This document shows positions 32,417-44,039 of a stretch of DNA of 64,000 nucleotides, one piece after another. The notes beneath the pieces are model-generated. The model was not told the DNA's origin, ran no database searches, and saw only the letters and a program-made list of their open reading frames with translations. Source of the DNA: Austropuccinia psidii. Its lineage: Eukaryota; Basidiomycota; Pucciniomycetes; Pucciniales; Sphaerophragmiaceae. The stretch lies in assembly GCA_023105745.1 (NCBI GenBank), contig JALGQZ010000015.1, positions 16,900,499 through 16,964,498 on the forward strand, in the 5' to 3' direction. Made by a program: the position numbers and the translations under genes. The first letter of the stretch is position 1. Every line of letters starts with the position of its first letter.

Positions 32417-34779
32417 ATGTCTCACTCTCCTTGTGGTGAGTGTTTTATTTTTAGCTTATTTTGATCATGATTAAATTTTTTTTGTCTGCAGAAAAAAGAT
32501 TGGAGGAAATTTTTCAAGAATATATGGATGATGTTTCTCTCAGGAATGGTCACAGAAGGGGTGTGGGAAACTTGATTACTTTTTATCAAGATGTCATATC
32601 TAAGGGGAGCTCATCTTCAGAAGCATGTGATAGACCTTGAGTGCAACAGAAAAATATTTTCTTTAGGAAACAACCAACTGAGTATAATGCTTCAAAATGA
32701 CCCACTATTAAGTCTCCACTAATAAATCCTCAAAATTATTCAATTTATCAAGTGGTTTGAAATCATTAATCACCCAGGGGTTCTCATCATGGCAAGGGTG
32801 AAAGGATTCAATCAGCTTCCAAAATGGGTTTAAGGGGATAATCAGAAGTCAAAGTGTTGATGGATAAGAATTGTAAGTGTTTTTATCATAAAAATGTGTA
32901 TTTTAAATTTGCTAATGTGATGATTTTAATATTCTCAATCAAATGGGTTGCTCTTATGTTTAGCCCAGAAATAGTGGGTGATTTCAATGAAGAAGGGGTC
33001 CAAAATGTTCCTCAACATCTTCCAACTCCCTCCCTTTTTCACTCTCAAATGAATCAACCAAATAACATGCAAAAAAATACATCTCACCTTAGATCTGTTG
33101 CTCAAAATTTAAGAAGACATCCTCAAGATTATGACTCTTATGGTCCTCAACCACCTCTAAAGAAATTGCTTAGGCCCAGGGAGAATATGAGGAATTTTAA
33201 TCAAGTTCCTGATGATGAGGAGGAAGAAGAAGAAGAAAATCAAGATTGTGATGAAAGTGGTGAGAAGGGTAAAGAGGTTGAAAAAGAAAATGTTTCTCAA
33301 AATTTAAGTGATAGTGGTGAATATAAATAAAATAATGAGCCTAAAAAAACTCTTGCAACATTTTTTGATTCAGCCTTGGGTGGTCTATCTCATTTTGAGA
33401 AAGATCCACCTGGTATCAGGAAGCTAACACCACAAACAGAACCATGGGGAAATCCTAATCTTGGGCCTGGCTATCCAAATCCAAAAGCTCCTGCTTAATT
33501 GGGTTGAACAAGTAAGTAGTTTTGTAAGATGACAGTGATCATAATGTAACATTTTGGTTCTAGTTTTACTTCCTGATTTCAACCCTTCAGATTCTTTCCA
33601 TCTTTCTGCTTGGCAATGGGATCAGATATTGGACCCCATAAAGGAAGAAAGGGTTTTGGGTAACTCTTATGTCATGCTGAAAGCACAGCCTCAGATAATT
33701 GGAATAAGGCCTATAAAGATTATAGAACTATCACCTTATTTCAGAGAAATTGAGAGGTGTAAGATTCAGTGCAAGAAGGGTGAGTTTCATTGTTTCTTTA
33801 TTATTTGGCTTTCTTTAATTGTTTTTTTTCTCTTCAGTGGGAATTTTGCAACCAGGTCCTTATGACTTTTTTTGGTGTGAATTCACTTGTGAAAGGACCT
33901 CTAACCAGGGATCAAGTTTAAATAAAAAAGGATTTTCATTCAATTTTGTCAATCATGGCCTTTACCAAGGATCCAGTAAGAGTTTCATGGATCAACCTTT
34001 ATGGGTGTCTTAGTGATTGCATGTATTTGATCAAAACAAGAACTTCCAAAAACATTTTTCGCAATTTCAAGGATCAAAATGGAAGATGTTTGGAAGCATT
34101 CTGGGAGGTATCAGAATGTTTTTGTCAACTGGCAGACTCATTGGACCCAGTTTAATCACAAACAGAATCAAGTGATGAATCGACTCCAGAATTTTATTTT
34201 TTGAATTGTGTATGATTTAAAGTAATTTTGGATTTTATTCTCTCTGAAATAAATGTATTCATCTTTCCCAAAACATCAGCTCAGAAAAACTTCCAAGAAG
34301 CCATGGAACATCACAAATTTTCAGAAGGGTTCACTAAAAACTCTGGAAAAAGCTATATAGCTTTGCAAAAACCTTTGGGTTTTTGGTCCATTGGCTTGTT
34401 TTTCTTTTCTACTGACAGAAGAATTATTCCAGCTTGGAAATTACTCATAAATCTTCAATTTGGAAGGCTGATGTTGGAGAAAGAGCTTCCAAAGAGAAAT
34501 GATCCATCATGGGGGAACACTGGTAACACAAGGGCTTTCATTACTTTTATTCTTTTAAAAATGAGGTTACTAGGTGAAAATATTGATTGGATTGAGGCTA
34601 GGAATGTTTTTAATAAATATGTATCTCAAGGTCCCTTTGCTAGGATATTTATGGAAAACATCATTTTAACTATAGATCCTGCTTATTCAGGTTCAAATTT
34701 TAGGATCTTTGATCCAATAGATAGTAAGACGCATATCCATGATGATATATCGGAAAAATCTTCACCTGGAAGCTCTTAG
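32417..34779 (+). pseudogene. Unrecognised multi-exon gene, decayed
   Basis: ATG at 32417 starts a short exon (MSHSPC) ending at 32435 with donor GTGAGT. The intron (56 bp) ends CTGCAG at 32491. Exon 2 continues KRLEEIFQEYMDDVSLRNGHR and reaches TGA codons at about 32638 and 32698. Later coding-like stretches are at about 32970-33500 (a Pro/Gln-rich part, then a Glu-rich run DDEEEEEEE, then EPWGNPNLGPGYPNP), 33560-33780 (LPDFNPSDSFHLSAWQWDQI), 33840-34010 (GILQPGPYDFFWCEF) and 34228-34779 (FPKTSAQKNFQEAMEHHKF, then IDPAYSGSNFRIFDP). Most boundaries show GTGAGT-like donors and T-rich acceptors. I do not recognise a domain. Gene-like exon structure and stops in otherwise good frames suggest a recently lost gene, perhaps cargo of a transposon. 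Confidence 0.45.
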
Positions 34780-35620
34780 ACCAACCAAGCAGACAATTCA
34801 ATAGACTAAGGAGGTGTGTTCTTTGATTGAATTGAATTTTAAAGTGGTGGTCGGGCATATTTCTCATTGGAACTTAATGGAACAAGAGTTGGAAAAAGAA
34901 CTTGATTGGTTTTAAATGAAAAATTGAATAGTGATTTGGAAAATGGAGTGACCATATGGGTGATTTCTGATGATGGAGGGTTATAACAGATGTATTATCT
35001 GCTTTGTTCCATATATTTATGGGTAGAAATGATATTTTATCCCTTTGACACTAAATAAAATCAAATTTTAAAATGAATAATGTGAAAATCACTTTTTGAA
35101 ATATGGGTTAGCATATGTATTGTTTTATTTTGATTGGGATGGCACAGGACAAAGTCACCATACAATAAGATAAAATTAACTGTAAGATTAATATGTTTAA
35201 TTAGTTTTTTGTGGACTGGGAGAGAATTGTGGGTTTCATCTTGGTTGGGAGTTTAATTCACAGGAATTGGTTAATTAACCTTGTCATCAACTCATTTATG
35301 ATATGAAGTTTGGTGGGTAGTTTATTTGTTAATATGGGGAGTGCAAAATCAACTTCATGTTAATCATGAAATATGAATATCAAAGGGTTGAAAACAAATT
35401 TATATTATTTCTTTGGGTCTATTCAAGTAGTTGGAAAAAGGCCAAAAGGGAAAAAACATGTGTTGTGTAAGCTTGTGGATATTTTCTTTTGAATTTCTCA
35501 ATTTTTGATAGTGACTTTTGCTTCCTTTAATAAATAACTACACCAGATGGCCACATTTAGGGGTCCTCATCTGATAAGTCATCCCCCTTTGAAGTTCCAT
35601 AAAAAAAAGGCCTGAGTTCT

Positions 35621-36466
35621 TTGGTTAGATTACTATTACTTAAACTTTCATCTCAAACTCATCTTTGTCTGGTGGACTTCATAAAGATTATTCTTAACAT
35701 GAAGATTTGTGGTAGTAAGAGGCCAGATCCTCCTACTACTGAGGATATGATTGCACTTCAAATCGCAATTAATGATCAACTGCAAAAAGATGATATTTAT
35801 TTAAAATATCAATCAATAAACAACAGTCTATATGGATGCAAAAACCCAATAAATTCAAAATACAAAAGGGGTTTTGAAGATGAATCAAGATTTTATTGAT
35901 TCAATAACGCAACTTTTTTCTGTAATAATGAATTTTTAACAGAATGTGATAGTACCATGATCAAAATGATCATCAAAAATTGAGAATAAGTTTCGGAAAA
36001 AGGGCCTTTCTCAGAATATTCGCTGGATGCTGAATTTTGCAAATATTAATGAATAATTGGTGAAATGATTGAGGGGTGGATCAGGAAGCAAAAGGATGAT
36101 TTATTAAAGCCAAGAAAAAATAATATCTACCAAAAAAAGGGGATAAAACAAGCTGTAAGAGTGTTTTTGGTGTAATTATGTTGATTTTTACTTAATCACA
36201 AACATTAATATGCTTCACAGATGTCTGATAACTGAAATAAAAGGGAAGTGTTGATTCTTGGGAAGAAGAAGGCCGATTCTATACTGCCTTCAGTTGATTT
36301 CTGCTCAGATACAGAGGAAGATGAAAATGGAATATATCAGTTATTTGTACTTAAATGGAGGAGTACTGGTTATATGATGAGTCTTTACAAGCTGGATGTC
36401 AATAAAATAAACCATTTATTAGAAATTCAGGGAGGAGAATTCCAGGACTTGTGTGGAAGGAAATAG
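35621..36466 (+). pseudogene. Possible downstream exons or second gene fragment, unknown
   Basis: Open stretches at 35621-35899 (with CGSKRPDPPTTEDMIALQIA) and 36248-36466 (with DFCSDTEEDENGIYQLFVLKW), separated by stop-rich sequence. The order and strand agree with the gene relic at 32417-34779, so they may be its last exons or a neighbouring gene. No family is recognised. Confidence 0.3.
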
Positions 36467-38639
36467 GCTTTATAGGGACAAATAGGATCCATTCAGGCAG
36501 AAATTGTGCATATTTCTGCCTTAAAACTGTTACTTTGAGTAATATATAAGATTGTACTGTACTATAATATAGATATGGTGACTGGAATGAAGGAAGAATT
36601 AGTGGATGTGTACAATATTTGTAATCTGTTGAGATGTGAAAACAATTGTTTGGTTAGATTGTTATAGGCTAATAATATATATATTTGTCAAATTATATCA
36701 TTTTCAATTTCTATTAATATGATTATTGCTTTTGTTTTAAGTACTGAACATGAATTATGAGAGCTTTTTTATAGATGGAAATCAAGTTATTTTATGGGAT
36801 TGATAATAAAATGGTAGTATACCTGCTTTATTATTGAGTAAATGAAACGGTATTTGCAGAATAAATGTTCCATGAAAGGAATTCATATCAAATTATGGCT
36901 CATCAGAAGTGGTATCATGAATCCTTTAATAAATCTCTACAACTACATGAAAAAAGGAATTTAGTGATTTCATCTTGAATTAATTTTGAAAATTGGTTTC
37001 ATGTTGGGTTTTATCAGATTATTATGGAGGTAATGGAGATGGTGTTATTTAATATTTCTATAATAGAAATTTAAGCTAGGGGTGCATTTTCAACTGCAGA
37101 TTTTGTATTGCTGGGGATTCCCATTTAAGTTTAGGAGTAATTTGTATAATTAATGTATGGATGATTAGAAAAGGGGTCTGATAATAATGGGGTGATAGGG
37201 GGGTTATAAAATCTGTCAAGTATTGGCCGTGATGGGTTGGTATCTGGATATTTGAATGTTTTATGAACATAAAAATGAGGCTTTTGGATGATTGACCAGA
37301 AGTTAGTATGATGTAAATAGTAAGATTACTTCCATAGAGGTGTGGGAAGTTTTTTTTGGAAAGGTATGAGAAATTTAAAATGAAAATAATGTTATCACTA
37401 TAAAAGGCAGAAATAGTGGTTCTATAAGGAGTAATACCATGCCAGATAGTGGGTATAATGTGGATCAAACATGAAGAAACCAGTGTTGAGATTCCATGTT
37501 GGGTCCATATTTGGCACACATTTGATTCTTTCTTTATTACCGATGTAAGCTGTACTATACCCTGACCTCAATCAATTGAGAAACATCATTCCTTCAACTT
37601 CTTTGGTTTTGAAATGCACCTTTTCTTGATTGATACCTGTAATTGCATGGCAAGACATATGAACTAACCACATGAATTATTTTTCATTATTTGAGTTATC
37701 ATTCAAAGACCACCTAAAAGGAGGGTGACTCCAGTTTATCACCAATCAGTTTTATGAGAGGCCTTTTAATGAGAATAATTAATCTCACTTTTTTGACTAT
37801 ATTTGGCTCAATAACACATGTAATTCTATTGCAGTTTTCCCTATTTCATTTCTTCAATATAAAACCAAATATCAAACAGTTTTTTTTCTTCTGTTTGTTT
37901 GTGGATGAGATTCCCTTGTGAAGGAACTGATGTTTTACATTAATTCATTCAAAGATAAATGGTAGGAGAACCATCATACCTTAGGTGAAGTTTCTGATGG
38001 CATGAATACCTATATGATGTTTTTTCTGACACCTTTATTGGAAGAGCCATATTCTCTTTATATTTAATTTCAAATAAATTAATTATAGTAGAATATATTT
38101 GGTTAATTGGGTGGAACTCCTAATGAGATATTTATTTCAGTCTGTATTGCAACATGATTTGAATCACCCAACCTCCTCTTTTTCACATGTTTCAACACTG
38201 CATGTTGCTAATTATGATTCAAAATTGCTCATATATAGGTAGGGGTAAGCTATGAATCACCCGTTTTTCTCCTTTTAACATCCAGAGATGTGTTAGTAAT
38301 TAACAAAACAATATGTAGGTCACCAGGGCCAATCTTGTGTAAATCATCGGTGATTGACTTCACGTCGCACAGCAGTCAGTATAAAATGTTGCTTCAGTTG
38401 TGTTGGTGTCACTTTATAGTCACTGGATTTAGTGGGTCACGTCACGTCAGCGTCAAGACAACATCAATTGTCACATGTGTCACATGAGAATGTCACTCAA
38501 AGACCAAACCCATTTCAACACTATTTGCAACATTTGGGTAATTTCCCCTCATTGGCTTCCGCCTCCCCAACGCTTAGCATGCTTACTTGCCCCCACTGCC
38601 CTCCAGATGAGACTCAGACACTGCCCCCCATCTCTGTCC
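36467..38639. other. Interval without a recognisable gene
   Basis: AT-rich up to about 38280, then markedly richer in GC with several TCACGTCACGTCAGCGTCA-like direct repeats around 38430-38455. An open minus-strand stretch of 147 codons at 37076-37519 has Ile/Tyr/His-rich content with no motif and is probably chance. Confidence 0.4.
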
Positions 38640-38935
38640 TCACCACTCCTTATGCTTTCACACCCCCGCCCTTACCATCCTTACGCTTGTGTAGTGCCCT
38701 CCCAACATGCCTCCAACACAGCTTACCATCCTTAGGCTTGCAGAGTGCCCTCCTGACATGGTCCTGACACTGCTTACCATCTTTACGCTCGCAGAGTGCC
38801 CTCCTGACACCATTTATGATCCTTAAGCTTGTGTAGTGCCCTCCCGACATGCTCCCAGCACTGCTTACCATCCTTACGCTTGCAGAGTGCCCTCCTGACA
38901 TGCTCCCAACACCACTTATCCTTACGCTTCTGTAT
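38640..38935. repeat. Satellite-like tandem repeat, 51-bp unit, about 6 copies
   Basis: Unit approximately CTTACCATCCTTACGCTTG, then CAGAGTGCCCTCCTGACATG, then CTCCCAACACTG. Copies vary at a few positions (GTGTAGTGCCC against GCAGAGTGCCC). It shares CCTTACGCTTG, CCTGACA and CCCAACA segments with the longer array at 44040-44925. Open frames across it on both strands are a by-product of the period being a multiple of three. Confidence 0.85.
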
Positions 38936-39656
38936 TAAATTCATAGTGTATGGTGGATTGTTGGTGTACATGGTGAATGCAATTGCCAAAATATGCTGAG
39001 TGGCCTTCTCTGCCAACAGGACCTAAGGGGAAATTGGTCAGTATATTCACAATGTTGTGGTTAGGTTTTAAATCATGAGACTCAAAAATTAAAACCTAAT
39101 AAGTGGACTATTTATTACCCAAATTGTATCTTCTGTTTCCCCGGCAAAACCATTTTATTTCATATCATTCAAATGTAACACTTTGCTTAGTCCTTACCTC
39201 ATTAGCATTGAATAGTTCAAAAGTTGACTTTAGTAGGTTTCTCACTAGTCAACTTTATTCAATGTCTCACAGGGAACTGATTTCATTTGAATGAGATGAA
39301 ATAATTTGCAACACATTGCCTCCTTCAATTTCCTGACAAATTGTATTTTGCAAATGCAATACAATTTCAATAAAAGGCTCCAAGTCTGTTTATGTGCAGG
39401 TTTATTTTGGTCAGCTTGTGGTTCTAAAATGTATTTTTTCTAGAATGTTCAATAACTCTTAAACTGCTTTAAATGGATATTTAACTGCTTTCAAGCTCGC
39501 CAAAATTCTCCAATATTACCTCAAAAAGAATCAATTATTTTAAACTTATTTTACTTCCACCTTTTTTCTTCAATTTGAGTCTTTTTATTCAAAAATATTC
39601 AAACAATTTATCAATCAACTGGTCACAATCTATTTGCTTAATAAACTACCTCTGCT
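38936..39656. other. Upstream interval of the 39.7-kb gene
   Basis: About 720 bp with no coding feature. CT-rich and AT-rich patches stand before the ATG at 39657; a promoter is likely here but no specific element can be supported. Confidence 0.35.
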
Positions 39657-41892
39657 ATGGCCCAAACCCCGGGAAAATCAACTGAATTCAATGAACGACC
39701 AACTCCAGCCCCAGAGAGTGGAAGTGAAATCTCTGATATGGCCAGTAGTTGTGAATTAGGCATTGAAGTAGAGAGCCAGTCGCATGAAGGTAATAAAGAT
39801 CCACCAGTTATTCCAGAATGTGAGTATTCATCGATCTTGAATATTTCAAATCTCTCAAAACCTGATATTGTGTCATAGCCTTTATTTCAGGTCAGCCTCC
39901 AAGCTCTCAGAAACTGAATTTTAAAAGCTATGAGAAGGAAAAGACTGTTGAACCTTGTGCACCGACAGAAGATGATGGGAAAGATAATGTAATTTTCAGT
40001 GGGGAGGTGGAAATTATATCCAACGAACAATTTGTCTCCAAAATTGCTCAAAATATCCCAAGGCTTGAAAAAATTCAAAATGATAGTAAAATTCCTGATT
40101 ATGTGTGTCAAAAGATTGCTGAAGCCATGAACCTCCTCAAAATGGATTTGAACCGTAAGTCCATTACTAATTCAAAACAAAATTGATAAAAATAGCTGCT
40201 TACAATATATGGGCAGGTGTGCATGTGGGAGAATGTCTACCTGAGGGATGTCAAGTCGTAATTTGATTTCCAGGCAAAGGATTAGGAAAAAGACCAAATA
40301 TACATGCAACCAAAAAAACAAACAAAAAAAGCCGTACCTTTGAAGCCGCAAAGGATTATTGGGATCAAGGTGATGAAATGATCAATGTTGAAGTGGACCA
40401 TATTGATAATGAACCACCGCATACTGAACCCCCCCCCATACTCAATGAAACAATCCATGATGAACCTCCAACTACTGAAAGCCCCCCAATACTCAATGAA
40501 ACAATCCATTATGAAACCCCTCTTGCCTCTCCTTGAAATATTCAAGCCTTTCAAGAAAGGGAGACAATTAAACATGATACAATGAGACGAGATATGACTG
40601 ATTTAATTCCTGACCCTGAGGCCAAAGTGTCATTGTCTGCTAATTTTCAAGGAATATTTTTATCCCGCATGGAGGAGTTTGCAGTCATTTTGAATTATCA
40701 TTTCAATATTACTCACCAATCATGGAAAAGGGGGCTTGATAATATCAATAGTATTTACAAAAATCAATGGGACAATTTACCAACAAAGGATTCTCATACA
40801 TTCCTGCCCATTGGTATTAAGGTGATCAGTAACCAAGAGCTTAAAATGTCGGCCTGGCTGGAGGACCTTGAGATGGCAGGTGATTTTTATCTTTGCGCAT
40901 GATACATGATTATTGGCTGTTGACTGGTGATATAAATTGCAATATACAGGGTTAGATTTTTTTAAGTCAACAGAAACAGAAGCGTTTTTTGATCACAACA
41001 TTTAGATCTCAAATTGATGAAGGAATCAGCTAAGCCTCCAGAGAATCTCCCAAAATCTGAACACTCCTTCTTCAAAATGGTTCAGAGCCTTCTTTACCCC
41101 TCCAATCCAGTTGAACATTTTTGGGCAAATTTTATGTTTGAATCCATTAGTTTAGTCTCATACAATGTGATTGCACCCAAACCATATGTTGCACCAACAT
41201 CAAATTTGACCAATCCTCTGGGACTCAAACGGGGAGCAGTTGAATACCTTGCCTCCTGCTTGAGTAAATTGAAGCAATGTGCAACCCAACTCAGCATTGA
41301 AGGTGGCAGGGCTGACCATGAGATATCCACAAAGCCGCACAAGAACCTGGAGGATCTAATGGATACAGTTATCCATTTGATGATTGTGTACAACATGGTA
41401 CGTGCACATAAAAAGGTCAAATTTAATGGCATCAAAGGCAAACTCACGGACTCAAAAAAAAATGAGGCCATCAAAGATCTTTTGACGTGTCACAAGAATC
41501 TTGGAATAAATCTAATTTGCTATGGTATATTAGCGGCTTTCTGTGCGGCAGGGGTTTGTGGTTTGATGGTATTCTCAGATGACTGGAGAACAAGCTTAGT
41601 TAAAGGGGCTTTATCACTCATTGAAATTTCCAAAAAACCTTCAGAGGGTAAAAATCTAGTGGAGCCAGTGTGGCTACATACTAATAAGTATATATGTAAT
41701 TTACTGAATAAAAGTTTCTTCTCATCAGAGTCTTTTAACCCCACTGTACCTCTTAGATTTGAATTTTCAAGATGCTTGGTATTTGACCTTGGTGATGCCC
41801 GGGTGGCAAAGCGCGGTCTTGGTTCAAGTGATGAGGCCACATTGACTGGACCCAGGTCTGCTAAACTTACAACCAGGATTGACCCGCTTTAG
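39657..41892 (+). pseudogene. Unrecognised multi-exon gene with Pro-rich repeats, decayed
   Basis: ATG at 39657 (MAQTPGKSTEFNERP). Exon 1 ends near 39820 with GTGAGT. The intron ends TTTATTTCAG at 39891. Exon 2 (KSYEKEKTVEPCAPTED..MDLN) ends near 40151 with GTAAGT, and the next intron ends TTTCCAG near 40274. Exon 3 holds an internal repeat EPP..PPILNETIHDE / ESPPILNETIHYE, a TGA at 40534, then an unbroken stretch to GTGATT near 40879. The last exon (from about 40960, one frame defect) runs to 41892 with HSFFKMVQSLLYPSNPVEHFW, a hydrophobic stretch LICYGILAAFCAAGVCGLMVF that could be a membrane helix, and ends TTRIDPL. No known domain is recognised. It lies in the same block and on the same strand as the Tet-like gene, bounded by related satellites. 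Confidence 0.55.
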
Positions 41893-42470
41893 ATTAGCTT
41901 TGTACTAGATAGATTGTAATTGAATTTTGAAAAGTCATTTATGAATTTATTAATAGTGAATACCTATCCTACTACTGCCCAGATGCCACAGTATGAATAC
42001 CAATAGTAATTGTACGGCGGCATGCCTCCATACACCATTGAAAGTACTCAGACAAGATGCAAGCTGAGTCAGGCAGTTTTGCCCGCGAGTAGCACATGCG
42101 GGGGCATTGTGGGACGTTGCTTTTATCACTTCCTGCCAGCCCATAATAGGCCCAATGTTCCTTTTTCTTTCAAGAGGACTAGGATAGCTAGGGATCCGCA
42201 GCAGGGTGCATATTGCATTTGCACGTGCTTGCGATATTCCACATGGTTGGATTGGAAAGTGATTGCATGGGAACATCAATATGTAAAATTGAGTAATGCA
42301 CTATCCACTGCAATTTTGAGGTTCAGGTATTTGAGATCATGAATTTTCAAAGGTCAGGTGTGATCTTTCTTTTTAGCTGTGATTAAAAAGGATTCATCGA
42401 ACGCCATCAAATTTAGGTGATATCAATAAATCAGTAATCATTTGGTTTCATTTCATTTTCTGCTGCAAGC
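41893..42470. other. Interval between two gene relics
   Basis: About 580 bp. Open stretches on both strands (for example 42010-42342) show no motif. A short AT microsatellite follows at 42568-42592 inside the next gene's first intron. No gene is supported. Confidence 0.35.
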
Positions 42471-43853
42471 ATGCCATTCACAAAAAAAGGAAAAGAGCGT
42501 AAAAGGGAACTCGCGGGAAAGCGTCGGGGTGAGGAAGGAATGTGTGAGTTTCTTGCTTAATCTCAGTGTATATATATAGATATAGATATATGCTTCCACA
42601 TTTATGTGGCACCCTCATTGGGCCCCATGGAAGAACATTGGCTTTAGTCGGTTCATATTGAGCCAATGTCATGTGGGCTCCAACAGGGAAGTCAAAGTAT
42701 GTGTGCCAAATAAAGCTCCTTGGGCATTGGGCACCATTCTAGACTCAAACCTCCTTAGCTTCAAATGGCAGGAAGCAGTATCTGATATCTTGTTTGCTTC
42801 AAAACATAGTGATCCCTCAACCACTAGGGAATAGTGGGAGATTGCAAAAAACAAATGAGTGCAAAACAACCCAAATGAATAGGTTGTGTTCCTCCTCTTG
42901 ACCAACAGCACAAATATCAATGCCAGTTTTAGCAAATATGACCCCAAGTGAAATTTGGAGGGTTGTGGATGTCAATCGTATCACTTTGGCCGTGTGGCAA
43001 TTTTCTTTTCAACTGGATTACTCATTGCCCTTGTCAAATTCCAACCATTCACAACAATGAGTGAAGTCAAGGTCAATCAATGGGATGAATTATCACAATT
43101 CTTATTTTGCAAAAAGAGATTCACTGACCCAATTGCAACAAATGGAGCATTACTGGAGGTATTTATGTTTGCAATTGGGTTGTGCAAATGCAGCACAAAG
43201 AATGAGCAATTTGGTTTGTATGGAAGTGTTGGGAGAATTGAAAATGCAAAAGATGAATGGTGGAACCAAGGAGCCAATATTAGCTCGGTGGATTGCATTC
43301 TAGGTCAATCCTTACAATATGTTGGGGATAATTCATTTCAGAAGATTCAAAATTGCTACAGCTCATTGGGGGTTCCGTCTTTTGATCAAGTCAACTATGA
43401 AGGCAATATTCCCGCGAAAGAGGGTGCATGCAAGTTTGCTTCCGCACTCACTTTCACCATAAACGGATTCAAAAACTCACCTCATCTTGATAAGGATGCA
43501 TCGCTATATGCTTCAGGATGGTGGTTTCAATCTGATAAGTGGACCGGCCAAATTCAAAGAGATGCGTCAAAGCGGTGTACAGGAGGAAAATTGATTTTTC
43601 CAAATGAGCATTTTTGGATTGATCTATCTGATTTTCATGGGCTCATTCAGGTAGTGTGGGCCAGTAGTACATTTGTTCATTATACTGATCCAGCACAGGA
43701 CAATTAAAGTGTAACACTAGTGGGTATGTCCGCACAATGCTCAAGGGGGTTGCCAAAAACAATGTGTCAAAGAAGCCACAGCTATTATGAGATTGGCAAG
43801 GGAGCAGGCTATCAAATAAGGGATGGTCATACAATCTCATGCCAATTCAAAGA
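42471..43853 (+). pseudogene. Tet-like 2OG-Fe(II) oxygenase (TET/JBP superfamily), decayed
   Basis: A Lys/Arg-rich start (MPFTKKGKERKRELAGKRRG at 42471) is followed by a donor GTGAGT at 42544. The catalytic part lies at 42955-43707. FQPFTTMSEVKVNQWDELSQF precedes GLYGSVGRIENAKDEWW. The double-stranded beta-helix core follows with SPHLDKDASLYASGWWF (His and Asp of the iron-binding HxD at 43483 and 43489), GGKLIFPNEHFWIDLSDFHG, and FVHYTDPAQDN (distal His at 43678). After TAA at 43705 the frame continues with GMSAQCSRGLPK to about 43853. An in-frame TGA at 42949 and the TAA show decay. The family oxidises 5-methylcytosine or thymine in other eukaryotes; rust and mushroom genomes have expanded, often transposon-linked, copies. 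The family call rests on motif order; exon limits before 42900 are uncertain. Confidence 0.72.
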
Positions 43854-44039
43854 ATGAGGAGATTTGCATGTGTGTTGGAATTGCAGCGTGATGGGTAAAT
43901 AATGATGGGGTAAGGCAGAGGACAATATACACCAGGATTGGATGGTTTGGAGTGCAAGAGATAGGTTGGCTCACATGAAAAAGGGGTGAAGTGGATTATG
44001 TACGGTGGCATGCAATCGTACATATGTCCTGGTTTGTTT

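Noticed and set aside
33946..34155. Alternative open frame overlapping 33840-34010
   Set aside because: Two frames are open here; the upstream frame follows a good acceptor and fits the exon chain better. Neither is certain, so the second is not listed separately.
37076..37519. 147-codon minus-strand open stretch
   Set aside because: Ile/Tyr/His-rich, no motif, no splice or start context, in AT-poor-in-stops antisense sequence; most likely chance.
41094..41840. Antisense open frames opposite the 39.7-kb gene
   Set aside because: They mirror a real coding exon on the plus strand and have no features of their own.
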